Positions 8,598 to 15,716 of a DNA stretch of 64,000 bases are shown one piece after another. The position numbers were made by a program, and so were the translations under genes. The notes under the pieces were generated by a model. That model was not told the origin of the DNA and did not search any database. It worked only from the letters and a program-made list of their open reading frames with translations. Numbering within the stretch: the first letter of the stretch is position 1; the number at the start of each line of letters is the position of its first letter. This DNA is from an uncultured Oscillospiraceae bacterium (lineage in GTDB: Bacteria > Bacillota > Clostridia > Oscillospirales > Oscillospiraceae): contig CAJOEH010000006.1 of assembly GCA_905233385.1 (NCBI GenBank), positions 1 through 64,000 of the forward strand, in the 5' to 3' direction.

Positions 8598-9341
8598 ATG
8601 ATTTGCAAACACTGCGGAAAAGAGATCGAAGAAGGTCTGACCTTCTGCATCTTCTGCGGCGAGCCGCAGACGGAAGACGCGAAACGCCCCGTCTCCGCGC
8701 AGAAAAAGAGCGGCGGCGTCCTTGTGCCGCTGCTGATCGTCCTTGCCCTTGCCGCGGCAGTGGCCGCGGCGCTGTGGCTGTTCGTCTTCAAGGGCGCGCA
8801 GCCGCAGGACGGAACGAAAGCGACGGAGGAAACGCCGGGCGCGGCCGTCCCGACGCAGACGGAAGCGCAGCAGACGCTCCCGCGCGTTGTCGTGGACGAG
8901 GACGCCTATATCAGCATGGCGAAGGAGTTCGCGCAGGCGATCCTGCTGGGCGATCTGGACACCATCGGCGCGAGCACCCATCCGCAGCTCAAAGCGCCGT
9001 TTGTCGAGCTGTTCGGCAAGACGGACTTCGTCTTTGAGAGCTGCGAGATCCAATCCACCGAACTGCGGAAGATCCGCCGTGCCGAGGAGCGCATGTACGA
9101 GAGCGGCCTGTATGAGGATTACGGCATGGAGGCGACCATCGACGACGCCTACGAGGTCGCGGTCGCGTTCGAGGCGGTTTACCACGGCAAGCCCTATGCC
9201 GGCGAGATCACCGTGCTGGTCGCGGACGTGGACGGCGGTCGCTACGTCGTCCAGGCTGCGCTGACCGACATGGAGGTCGCCTTCTACGAGGACAACTACG
9301 ACCAGGGCGATTACTATTTCGACACACATTCGGAAGAATAA
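8598..9341 (+). CDS. Zinc-ribbon membrane protein with extracytoplasmic domain (2 of 4)
   Basis: A 247-residue protein with the same layout as its neighbour: zinc ribbon (CKHCGKEIEEGLTFCIFCG), a basic linker, one membrane helix (VLVPLLIVLALAAAVAAALWLFV; about residues 36-58), a Thr/Gln-rich linker, then a domain starting DAYISMAKEFAQAILLGD and ending in a strand-rich segment with YVVQAALTDMEV. It is acidic outside the membrane. An AAGGGGG site lies about 11 bases before the ATG. The gap to the previous gene is 15 bases, so they share a transcript. Confidence 0.82.
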   Translation: MICKHCGKEIEEGLTFCIFCGEPQTEDAKRPVSAQKKSGGVLVPLLIVLALAAAVAAALWLFVFKGAQPQDGTKATEETPGAAVPTQTEAQQTLPRVVVDEDAYISMAKEFAQAILLGDLDTIGASTHPQLKAPFVELFGKTDFVFESCEIQSTELRKIRRAEERMYESGLYEDYGMEATIDDAYEVAVAFEAVYHGKPYAGEITVLVADVDGGRYVVQAALTDMEVAFYEDNYDQGDYYFDTHSEE

Positions 9342-9353
9342 GGAGTACGAGCG

Positions 9354-10355
9354 ATGGAAAACGAGCAGATGACGCCCATTCCCGAGCAGCCGCAGGCGCA
9401 GCCGCCGGTCGAACCGCAATACCAGAAGCCGTTCGAACCGCAATATCAGCAGCCGGCGCAGCCGCAGTATCAGCAGCCGGCGCAGCCGCAGTATCAGCAG
9501 CCGGCGCAGCCGCAGTATCAACAGCCGGCGCAGCCGCAGTATCAACAGCCGGCGCAGCCGCAGTATCAGCAGCCGGTCCAGCCGCAGTATCAACAGCCGG
9601 CCCAGCCGCAGTATCAACAGCCGGTCCAGCCGCCGCAGTATTGGCAGCCCTACGGTCAGCCGTACGGCCGGCCGTACGCGCAGCCGCAGGAACCGCCGAA
9701 GAAAAAGTCCAAACGGTGGAAGATCCTTCTCCCCGTCATCGCGGTCGTGCTGGCGCTCGCCGCGCTGGCGTGCGTGTACTTCTTCGTTCTGCGCGCGCCC
9801 TCGGTGGAAACGGTCGCGCTGTCCGAGGACGCCCTCTATCTGAAGCAGGGCGACGCCTGGGAACTGCGCTATACCTATGAGCCCGCGGACGCGGGCGAGT
9901 TCGACTGCGAGTGGAGCACCGACGACGCTTCCGTCGCCGCGGTCAAAGACGGCAGGATCACCGCCGTCGGCGCGGGCGAATGCACGATCACCCTGCGCGC
10001 GGACGGCGCAGCCGCCGACTGCCGCGTAACGGTCGTGGCGCCTCCCGCGGAGGGCGCGGATATCGTCGGCACGTGGCGCTTCGACGGCGCGTTCATCGAC
10101 GACGTCTATTACAGCGAGGCAAACTGCGCGCTGACCGTCTTTGTGGACAACCGCGCCGAGCTCGTCATCGACGGCGAAACGACCGGCCTCTCCTGGAGCG
10201 TCAGCTCCGCCGCCGAGGGCTGGGAATACTTCGACGCGACGGCCGACGACGGCACCGTGAGCGAGTTCTGGTACTGCAACGGATCCGATAAGGATTACGC
10301 CGGCAAGCTGGTGCTCTACGGCGACGAAAACAACATGTTCATCTTCAAGAAATAA
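9354..10355 (+). CDS. Membrane protein with Pro/Gln/Tyr octapeptide repeats and a Big2 domain (3 of 4)
   Basis: A 333-residue protein. Residues 20-93 hold nine copies of an octapeptide close to QPQYQQPA, encoded by a 24-bp tandem DNA repeat. A Pro/Gly/Tyr segment and a lysine patch follow, then one membrane helix (ILLPVIAVVLALAALACVYFFV; about 122-145). Outside lies a bacterial Ig-like Big2 domain (SVAAVKDGRITAVGAGECTI) and a final beta-rich domain. By the charge pattern, the repeat tail should be cytoplasmic, which is odd because Pro-rich repeats are more often extracellular. It lacks the zinc ribbon of its three neighbours; the repeat tail takes its place. GGAG precedes the start by 9 bases. 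Confidence 0.82.
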   Translation: MENEQMTPIPEQPQAQPPVEPQYQKPFEPQYQQPAQPQYQQPAQPQYQQPAQPQYQQPAQPQYQQPAQPQYQQPVQPQYQQPAQPQYQQPVQPPQYWQPYGQPYGRPYAQPQEPPKKKSKRWKILLPVIAVVLALAALACVYFFVLRAPSVETVALSEDALYLKQGDAWELRYTYEPADAGEFDCEWSTDDASVAAVKDGRITAVGAGECTITLRADGAAADCRVTVVAPPAEGADIVGTWRFDGAFIDDVYYSEANCALTVFVDNRAELVIDGETTGLSWSVSSAAEGWEYFDATADDGTVSEFWYCNGSDKDYAGKLVLYGDENNMFIFKK

Positions 10356-10370
10356 CACGGAGGCAACACG

Positions 10371-11150
10371 ATGATTTGCAGGCAATGCGGCAGGGAGTGC
10401 GACGAGGGGCTGCTCTTTTGCGGCGGCTGCGGCGCGCCGCTGACGGACGAAGCCGAAGCGAAAACGTCCGCCGCCGGGAAAAAACCGAACATCAAACGTC
10501 GTAGAAAACGGTCTTTTCTGCTCTGGATCGCGGCCGGTACGGCCTTGCTTGCGATCGCCGTCATTCTGTTCTTCGTCCTGCGCGGCACGCCCGCTGAGGC
10601 GATCCGCCTGACCGAAAGCGAGGTCGCGGTCAAGATCGACACGGCCTTCCAGATGACCTACAAGCTCACGCCAGCGGATTCGGACGACGAGGTGCAGTGG
10701 AAGAGCAGCGACGAGCGCGTCGCTACGGTGGAGGGCGGCCTGCTGACCGCCGTCGGCGAGGGCGACTGCGTCATCACCGCGACCGCGGACAGCGGGTGCA
10801 AGGATCTGTGCTACGTGCGCGTCCTGCCGCCCCTCCAGCCGCAGGAGAAAGAGGCGACCGGCTACCGCCGCCTCTACGCCTCGACGCAGGACGGCGAGGT
10901 GACCTACCATTACGGCACCGAGTACACGCTCTCGCTCTACAGCGACCTGACCGGGCACCTCTATTGCCCGGACGGCGTGTGGAAGCTGACGTGGTCGTAC
11001 GCCGAGACGAAGGAGCCGCGCTACTATTTCGACGCGGAGCTGTCCGACGGCTCGCGCGCGACGATCACCTACGACGCCGACACCGGCCATTCCATGCACG
11101 GCGTCGTGTCGATCCTGCTCGAAAACGGCACCCTGTGGTCGTTTAAGTAA
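10371..11150 (+). CDS. Zinc-ribbon membrane protein with Big2 domain (4 of 4)
   Basis: A 259-residue protein: zinc ribbon (CRQCGRECDEGLLFCGGCG), a basic linker RRRKR, a membrane helix around 45-67, and a Big2-type domain with SSDERVATVEGGLLTAVGEG, the same logic as its upstream neighbour. The last 100 residues are strand-rich (TGYRRLYASTQDG, TEYTLSLYSDLTG) with no recognised family. GGAGG lies 8 bases before the ATG. It is the last gene of the cluster; a hairpin at 11170-11200 follows. Confidence 0.82.
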   Translation: MICRQCGRECDEGLLFCGGCGAPLTDEAEAKTSAAGKKPNIKRRRKRSFLLWIAAGTALLAIAVILFFVLRGTPAEAIRLTESEVAVKIDTAFQMTYKLTPADSDDEVQWKSSDERVATVEGGLLTAVGEGDCVITATADSGCKDLCYVRVLPPLQPQEKEATGYRRLYASTQDGEVTYHYGTEYTLSLYSDLTGHLYCPDGVWKLTWSYAETKEPRYYFDAELSDGSRATITYDADTGHSMHGVVSILLENGTLWSFK

Positions 11151-11169
11151 TGCGCAATGCGCAATGCGC

Positions 11170-11205
11170 AAGAGGCGCGCTCCATCGGAGCGCGCCTCTT
11201 GCCTT
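11170..11205 (+). terminator. Hairpin after the zinc-ribbon cluster
   Basis: AAGAGGCGCGCTCC and GGAGCGCGCCTCTT are perfect arms around ATC. The T tract is weak (GCCTTCTG). A similar hairpin (GGCGCGCTCC...GGAGCGCGCC) occurs at about 23340-23370, so it may also be a small repeat. Confidence 0.6.
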
Positions 11206-11228
11206 CTGATTAGAGAGAAGTTCCGATT

Positions 11229-11583
11229 CTGTCATTGCGAGCCGGTTGAAAACCGGCGTGGCAATCTGTCCGTCGCAATATTGGAATCTGTATCATATTT
11301 CGATGGAGTGTCCAATATCGATACGCACAGATTGCACCCGCAATACCCGCAACACCCGCAACACCCGCAAGGGGCACGCCATATCCGTAAGGCGGCAAAG
11401 CCGCCAACGGCTATGCAGGGGGCACGCCATATCCGTAAGGCGGCAAAGCCGCCAACGGCTATGCAGGGGGCACGCCGCATCCGTAAGGCAGCATAGCTGC
11501 CAACGGCTGTGCAGGGGGTAGGCCGCATCCGTAGGGCAGCAAAGCTGCCGACGGCTGCGCACCCCGGGCAAGCCGGGCAATGA
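11229..11583. repeat. Family A repeat containing a 48-bp tandem array of module N
   Basis: The outer ends TGTCATTGCGAGCCGG and CCGGGCAATGACAG belong to family A. Inside, after GATTGCACCCGCAA, a 48-bp unit (GCACGCCATATCCGTAAGG...) is repeated at 11374, 11422, 11470 and about 11518, with later copies diverging. A 10-bp unit ACACCCGCAA is also tandem just before it. The 48-bp period keeps reading frames open, which explains the overlapping ORFs on both strands here; none has a credible start. Confidence 0.85.
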
Positions 11584-11602
11584 CAGCTGAGGGAATATCT
11601 CT

Positions 11603-11764
11603 TTATTCGTCAGGCATCATATCACATTTCGCGTTGTACATTCCGTGCTCTGCGTTCCGCACTTTGCCCTCCGCGCGGTTGCCGCAGGCGCCGCCGTTGA
11701 TCGCGGGCAGCTTCGGATCGCGCAGGTCGGAGTGCCGCTCCGGCTGTTTCGGCTTTTCGTTCAT
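11603..11764 (-). CDS. Small hypothetical protein (53 residues)
   Basis: The ATG at 11764 has GGGAGGG six bases upstream, a good ribosome binding site. That site is itself one arm of a repeated terminator-like sequence. The product starts MNEKPKQPERHSDLRDPKL and is hydrophilic with two cysteines. There is no membrane segment or recognised family. It may be chance, because the region is repetitive, but small proteins of this composition are conserved in some Clostridia. Confidence 0.35.
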   Translation of the reverse strand: MNEKPKQPERHSDLRDPKLPAINGGACGNRAEGKVRNAEHGMYNAKCDMMPDE

Positions 11765-11952
11765 AAAAATCCCTCCCGAACGTAGTTTGTTCGTTCCCGT
11801 ACGGTTTATGTATCTGCACGGCGTGCGTTGACACAAGAAAAATCCCTCCCGAACGTAGTTTGTTCGTTCGCGTGCGGTTTATGTATCTGCGCAACGCGCG
11901 ATGATGCAAAAGATCCCTCCCGAACGCAGTTTGTTCGGGAGGGATCTTTTTC
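11764..11952. repeat. Three tandem copies of a 72-bp terminator-derived unit
   Basis: The segment ATCCCTCCCGAACGYAGTTTGTTCG starts near 11768, 11840 and 11911, about 72 bases apart. Only the third copy has the second arm (GTTCGGGAGGGATC) and works as a full hairpin. The first two continue instead into YCGYRCGGTTTATGTATCTGC. Confidence 0.75.
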
Positions 11953-11953
11953 T
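11911..11953 (-). terminator. Terminator of the sigma-like micro-operon
   Basis: GATCCCTCCCGAAC and GTTCGGGAGGGATC form a 14-bp stem flanked by A/T tracts on both sides. It lies 5 bases past the stop of the sigma-like gene on the minus strand. Confidence 0.85.
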
Positions 11954-11957
11954 GTAT

Positions 11958-12197
11958 CTAATACCGCAGGAACCTGCGCAGCCGCTCCTCGGCGCGGCGC
12001 AGGGTGCGGCAGACGGTGGAGCGGCTCACGCCGCGCTCGGCGGCGATCTCCGCCTGCGATTTGCCGCCGTAGTAGACCGCCAGCAGGACTTCGCGCTGCC
12101 GGTCGGTCAGCTCGTCGCGGATCACGCGCTCCATGCGCCGCAGCTGGACCTGCCGCGGCAGCCGCAGGTCGGAATAATCAGAGGGTATACTTTTCAT
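11958..12197 (-). CDS. Sigma-70 region 4-like HTH protein
   Basis: A 79-residue protein with an HTH resembling sigma factor region 4 or LuxR type: LTDRQREVLLAVYYGGKSQAEIA then SRSTVCRTLRRAEERL. There is no region 2, so it cannot act as a complete sigma factor. Such small proteins accompany a short partner in many Clostridia and in phage-derived modules. The start is uncertain: ATG 12197 has GGGG 12 bases upstream, while the longer form from 12218 has no clear site. It overlaps the 77-residue gene. Expression is probably set by the promoter with two palindromes at 12632-12669. Confidence 0.75.
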   Translation of the reverse strand: MKSIPSDYSDLRLPRQVQLRRMERVIRDELTDRQREVLLAVYYGGKSQAEIAAERGVSRSTVCRTLRRAEERLRRFLRY

Positions 12198-12411
12198 TGC
12201 GCCAAAAGCCCCTTTCATAGTAATGCGCCGTCAGCTCCGCCAGCTCGCGGCACTGCGTCATGATCCCGGACAGGAGCGCGATCTCGTGCCGCAGCGCGGC
12301 CCGCCGATGCGGGTCGTCCTCCGCTTTCAGCGCCTGCCGCAGCCGCCGCAGCTTCTCTCGCAGCGGGATCGCCGCCAGGCGGTAGCCTTCGGACAGTTCC
12401 TCCAGCTTCAT
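12178..12411 (-). CDS. Small helical protein, partner of the sigma-like protein
   Basis: A 77-residue, highly charged protein predicted to be all helical (REKLRRLRQALKAEDD, then IMTQCRELAELTAHYYERGF). The ending HYYERGFWRNEKYTL resembles short proteins that precede sigma-like HTH genes in Clostridia; that is a family recollection. The ATG at 12411 overlaps the stop of the 29-residue ORF as ATGA, and the end overlaps the next gene by about 20 bases. The long track ORF extends it upstream to 12627, but I see no better start there. Confidence 0.68.
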   Translation of the reverse strand: MKLEELSEGYRLAAIPLREKLRRLRQALKAEDDPHRRAALRHEIALLSGIMTQCRELAELTAHYYERGFWRNEKYTL

Positions 12412-12497
12412 TCGATCGGTCCCGACCGGAAGACGCCGTGTGCGAAGGCGGACAGGCAGGGGAGACCGCGCAGGCGCGCGGCGATGCGTTCGGTCAT
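12408..12497 (-). CDS. 29-residue ORF at the head of the micro-operon
   Basis: Too short for the ORF track. On the minus strand GGAGGTGAAATCGA precedes ATG at 12497, one of the best ribosome binding sites in the window. The product is MTERIAARLRGLPCLSAFAH followed by nine residues (ending SGPIE). The stop overlaps the next start (ATGA), so translation of the 77-residue gene is probably coupled to it. It could be a real small protein or a leader that loads ribosomes. Confidence 0.5.
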   Translation of the reverse strand: MTERIAARLRGLPCLSAFAHGVFRSGPIE

Positions 12498-12631
12498 TCG
12501 ATTTCACCTCCACACATAGATTCAGCTTATCCATGCGAGGCAAATCACGACCGAAAACCGGCATTAAGGAGAGCAAAAGAATGAAACAGCAACTTTTGCG
12601 AAATATTTTATTTCCAATTATTTCCAATTCC

Positions 12632-12662
12632 TACACGGACAGTGTACTACACGAGGCGTGTA
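12632..12662. promoter_or_regulatory. Two tandem 15-bp palindromes (TACAC-N5-GTGTA), likely operators
   Basis: TACACGGACAGTGTA (12632-12646) and TACACGAGGCGTGTA (12648-12662) are both of the form TACAC-N5-GTGTA, with centres 16 bases apart. The first covers the -10 box of the minus-strand promoter and the second fills its spacer, an ideal arrangement for repression. The XRE-type protein encoded about 90 bases away on the plus strand is the obvious candidate regulator, by position only. Confidence 0.65.
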
Positions 12663-12669
12663 ATGTCAA
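12641..12669 (-). promoter_or_regulatory. Sigma-A-type promoter of the micro-operon
   Basis: On the minus strand TTGACA (12664-12669), a 17-bp spacer, and TACACT (12641-12646). It reads toward the 29-residue ORF. Confidence 0.7.
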
Positions 12670-12748
12670 GTGTTTTTTTCGATCCCGCAAATAGTTACAA
12701 AATGCGCGCCGCGGCGGTGGTAGGGTGAAGGGGAAAGGAGGGGTGGCC

Positions 12749-13612
12749 ATGCTTGGCGCAAGGATCGCCCTGCTGCGGCGGCAGGCGGGCCTTTCCCAGC
12801 GCGCGCTGGCGGCCGCGCTGAAGATCAGCCCGAGCGCGGTGGGAATGTATGAACAGGAGCGGCGCATCCCGTCCACCGCGCTGCTGGTTGAGATGGCGCG
12901 GCTGTTCGACGTTTCGACGGACTTTTTGCTGACCGGCCGCGCGCGGGCCGCAGACGCGCCGCGCCTGCGCGATCTGACCGAGCGGTTTCGCAGACCGCTC
13001 CGCACGCAGACGGGCAAGCCGCTGCCGTTCGGCGACGCGGCGCTCCTGCTGCAGGCCGTTTTGACCGCAGGGGAGTTGACGGACGGCGAAAAATCGGCTA
13101 TCATGGAGAAAACCGGGGGTGACAGATCCATGACAGACGAGGAATACATGCGCGAGGCGCTCGCGCTGGCGAAGGAAGCGGCCGCGGAGGGCGAAGTCCC
13201 GGTCGGCTGCGTGATCACGGACGGCGAAAGCATTGTCGGCCGCGGCAGGAACCGCCGCGAGGGCAGGAAAAACGCCCTCTGCCACGCGGAACTGGAGGCG
13301 ATCGACGAGGCCTGCGCGTATTTGGGCGGCTGGCGGCTGTGGAAATGCACGATGTACGTCACGTTAGAGCCCTGCCCGATGTGCGCCGGCGCGGCCATCA
13401 ACGCGCGGATCGCGCGGGTGGTCTACGGCGCGGCGGACCCGAAGGCCGGCTCCTGCGGAACGCTGACCGACCTGTTCGCCCTGCCCTACAACCACCGCCC
13501 GGAGGTCACGCGCGGCGTTTTGGAAGAGGAATGCGGCGCGGTCCTGCAGGAATTTTTCCGCGATCTGCGCGAAAATCCGCCGGTCAGGACGTGGAAGAAG
13601 CCTTCTCCGTGA
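12749..13612 (+). CDS. tadA: XRE-family HTH domain fused in frame to tRNA adenosine deaminase TadA
   Basis: One open frame of 287 residues. Residues 1-65 are an XRE helix-turn-helix (LSQRALAAALKISPSAVGMYEQERR). Residues 70-125 are a linker. From residue 128 (MTDEEYMREALALAKEAA) it is TadA, the deaminase that makes inosine at position 34 of tRNA-Arg, with the zinc motifs HAE (NALCHAELEA) and PCPMCAGA, complete to the end. AAAGGAGG precedes the first ATG by 8 bases. A second ATG at 13130 with GGGGG 9 bases upstream could start TadA alone (160 residues, the normal length). No stop separates the two parts, so a fusion, or two products from one gene, is possible. A missed stop from a sequencing error is the simple alternative. 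Confidence 0.85.
   Translation: MLGARIALLRRQAGLSQRALAAALKISPSAVGMYEQERRIPSTALLVEMARLFDVSTDFLLTGRARAADAPRLRDLTERFRRPLRTQTGKPLPFGDAALLLQAVLTAGELTDGEKSAIMEKTGGDRSMTDEEYMREALALAKEAAAEGEVPVGCVITDGESIVGRGRNRREGRKNALCHAELEAIDEACAYLGGWRLWKCTMYVTLEPCPMCAGAAINARIARVVYGAADPKAGSCGTLTDLFALPYNHRPEVTRGVLEEECGAVLQEFFRDLRENPPVRTWKKPSP
13130..13132 (+). other. Possible internal start codon for stand-alone TadA
   Basis: The ATG at 13130 begins the canonical TadA sequence and has a GGGGGTGA-like site 9 bases upstream. It would give a 160-residue enzyme of normal size. It decides whether the HTH and TadA parts are one polypeptide. Confidence 0.5.
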
Positions 13613-13617
13613 GGGCG

Positions 13618-13870
13618 GCAAGGCGGCAAGGCTTCCCCTTGAGGGGAAGCTGTTGAGCGAAGCGAAACTGATGAGGTGTCTGCTGGCATAATCGATTTAT
13701 TACTGTGCCGCAAATAAAGCGCCGCCAAAGGCGGCGACCACCTCATCCGGCGGCTGCGCCGCCACCTGTCTCGCTGCGGCTCGGTCACCGCGCGGCTCTG
13801 ACAGTCCACCGGACTGTCATTCACTACCGCGCGGACGCTTCGCTGCCCTCGAGGGGAAGGCTTTCGGTCA
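13618..13870. repeat. Family D inverted repeat
   Basis: The left end GCTTCCCCTTGAGGGGAAGCTGT...ACTGATGAGGTG is matched by the right end CACCTCATCC...CCCTCGAGGGGAAGGC. The arms face each other about 250 bases apart. A second copy is at 51313-51476. It contains no gene. Confidence 0.75.
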
Positions 13871-13891
13871 CGAAAACGAACGATAGAAACT

Positions 13892-13922
13892 GTAGGGCGC
13901 CCATTGGGCGCCCGTTGTTTTT
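13892..13922 (+). terminator. Terminator before malQ
   Basis: GGGCGCCCA and TGGGCGCCC form a stem followed by GTTGTTTTTT. Confidence 0.75.
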
Positions 13923-13988
13923 TCTGTGGAAATTTCGAGCAAGATGAAGTATAATGATTTAAAAGAACCAAACAGAAAGAGGGATACC

Positions 13989-15458
13989 ATGAGAGCTTCC
14001 GGCATTCTGATGCATATTTCATCCCTTCCGTCGCCCTACGGCATCGGCACGATGGGCAAGAGCGCGTATCGATTCGCGGACTTTCTGCACGACGCGGGCC
14101 AGCACTACTGGCAGCTTCTGCCGCTCGGTCCGACCGGCTTCGGCGACAGTCCCTATCAGTCGTGCAGCTCCCACGCGGGCAATCCGTACTTCATCGACCC
14201 CGATCTGCTGGTCGAGGACGGTCTGCTCCTGCCGCAGGAGGCGGCGGAGGTGGCGAACGCGGTGCGCGGCGAGCGGGTGGACTACGGCTTCCAGTATCAG
14301 ACGCGCCTCGACCTGCTCTACAAGGCGTTCCGGCGCGGCGTCGACCGCTGCGCGCGGGAGATCGACCGCTTCCGCACCGAGCAGCCGTGGGTCGACGACT
14401 ACGCCCTGTACATGGCGGTCAAGCGCAGCCGCAATATGGAGCCGTGGAGCGAATGGCCGGAGGAGATCCGCCTGCGCAAGCCTTACGCGGTGCAGACCTA
14501 CGCGACCGCGCTCGCGGAGGACATGAATTTCTTCATCTTCGTGCAGTTCCTGTTCTTCCGGCAATGGAACGCCCTGCACGACTACGCGAAGGACCTCGGC
14601 ATCGAGATCATCGGCGACCTGCCGATCTACGTTCCCTACGATTCCTGCGACGTGTGGACGGACCCGCACCTCTTCCAGCTGGACGAGGACGGCACGCCTT
14701 CGGCGGTCGCGGGCGTTCCGCCCGACTGCTTCACCGAGGACGGCCAGCTCTGGGGCAATCCGCTCTACGACTGGGAGAAGATGCGCCTCGACGGCTACCG
14801 CTGGTGGAAAGACCGCGTCCGCGCGGCGGCGGGCCTGTTCGACGTCGTCCGCATCGACCATTTCCGCGGCCTGGAGAGCTACTGGAGCGTGCCCTACGGC
14901 GACGAAACGGCGCGCAACGGCAAGTGGGTCAAGGGGCCGGACAAGGACTTTATCCGCGCTTTGCAGACGGAATTCCCCGACCTCAAAGTGATCGCGGAGG
15001 ACCTCGGCTTCCTTACGCCCGAGGTCGTCGACCTGCTCGAATTTTCCGGCTATCCGGGCATGAAGATCCTGGAATTCGCCTTCGATCCCGTGACCCCGAG
15101 CGACTACCTGCCGCACCGCTACGAGCGCAACTGCATCTGCTACAGCGGCACGCACGACAACGAGACGCTGGCGCAGTGGTTCGCGGGGCAGGGCGAGGAC
15201 GTGATCGAATACGCCTGCGAGTACCTCGGCGTGTCCGACCCGAAAAACCTGATTTGGGGGATCCTGCGCGCCGGCATGGCGAGCATCGCGGACACCTTCA
15301 TCGCGCAGATGCAGGACTGGCTGGAGCTCGGCGCGGAGGGGCGCATGAACGAGCCCGGCACCTGCGGCACCAACTGGACGTGGCGCGTCGACGAGAACGC
15401 CCTGACGCCCGCGCTGGCGAAGAAGATCGCGCGTATGACGAAGCTCTACGAGCGATGA
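13989..15458 (+). CDS. malQ: 4-alpha-glucanotransferase (amylomaltase)
   Basis: A 489-residue GH77 enzyme, the usual length. It transfers alpha-1,4-glucan segments between maltodextrins in glycogen or maltose use and is cytoplasmic. The start RASGILMHISSLPSPYGIG is the family hallmark. Catalytic regions are visible: VVRIDHFRGLESYW (nucleophile Asp), IAEDLGF (acid/base Glu) and GTHDNET (third Asp). The ATG at 13989 follows AGAGGG by about 7 bases, and the track ORF extension upstream has no such site. A TATAAT at 13950 may be the -10 box, with no good -35. No other glycogen genes are near. Confidence 0.97.
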   Translation: MRASGILMHISSLPSPYGIGTMGKSAYRFADFLHDAGQHYWQLLPLGPTGFGDSPYQSCSSHAGNPYFIDPDLLVEDGLLLPQEAAEVANAVRGERVDYGFQYQTRLDLLYKAFRRGVDRCAREIDRFRTEQPWVDDYALYMAVKRSRNMEPWSEWPEEIRLRKPYAVQTYATALAEDMNFFIFVQFLFFRQWNALHDYAKDLGIEIIGDLPIYVPYDSCDVWTDPHLFQLDEDGTPSAVAGVPPDCFTEDGQLWGNPLYDWEKMRLDGYRWWKDRVRAAAGLFDVVRIDHFRGLESYWSVPYGDETARNGKWVKGPDKDFIRALQTEFPDLKVIAEDLGFLTPEVVDLLEFSGYPGMKILEFAFDPVTPSDYLPHRYERNCICYSGTHDNETLAQWFAGQGEDVIEYACEYLGVSDPKNLIWGILRAGMASIADTFIAQMQDWLELGAEGRMNEPGTCGTNWTWRVDENALTPALAKKIARMTKLYER

Positions 15459-15535
15459 GACGCAACGCGCAAGCGTAATGCTCAATGCTCAATGAGCAAT
15501 AACGCGGAGCGCTGGTGCGAGCCGAGAGCAGCGTG

Positions 15536-15561
15536 GTTGACCATAATATAATTATGTAAAC
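15536..15561 (+). repeat. Family E 26-bp hairpin, copy 1
   Basis: GTTGACCATAATATAATTAT plus GTAAAC: arms GTTTAC/GTAAAC (one mismatch here), a bulged C, and ATAAT-ATA-ATTAT. Confidence 0.75.
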
Positions 15562-15650
15562 CAGCAAGAGATACTCCGAGCGGCACATAGTTATCACCGG
15601 CCGGCGCGGGAAAGGACCTGCGCTGAATAGAGGGGAACGAAGCTGCTGCA

Positions 15651-15676
15651 GTTTACCATAATTTTATTATGTAAAC
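15651..15676 (+). repeat. Family E 26-bp hairpin, copy 2
   Basis: GTTTAC-C-ATAAT-TTT-ATTAT-GTAAAC, a perfect stem with one bulged C. The loop differs from copy 3 while the stem is kept. Confidence 0.78.
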
Positions 15677-15716
15677 CTGCAATATAAGGGCAACGCCTCG
15701 TTGGTTTATGACGCCG

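Noticed and set aside
7683-11171. 1162-residue minus-strand ORF and other long opposite-strand ORFs (6703-7851, 39732-41594, 17556-19118, 24946-26706)
   Set aside because: They mirror clearly real genes on the other strand. The composition (Arg/Asp/Val/Ala-rich) is the usual shadow of GC-rich codon use, and starts lack ribosome binding sites.
11164-11580. Coding capacity of the 48-bp tandem array
   Set aside because: A 48-bp period keeps all frames open, three frames on two strands are called, and none has a start site.
12178-12627. 149-residue version of the 77-residue protein starting MEIIGNKIF
   Set aside because: The upstream extension overlaps the 29-residue ORF with its excellent ribosome binding site and lacks one of its own.
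12581-12694. 37-residue plus-strand ORF starting MKQQLLRNILF
   Set aside because: It has AAGGAG upstream, but it overlaps the minus-strand promoter and operators, has no plus-strand promoter, and resembles no family.
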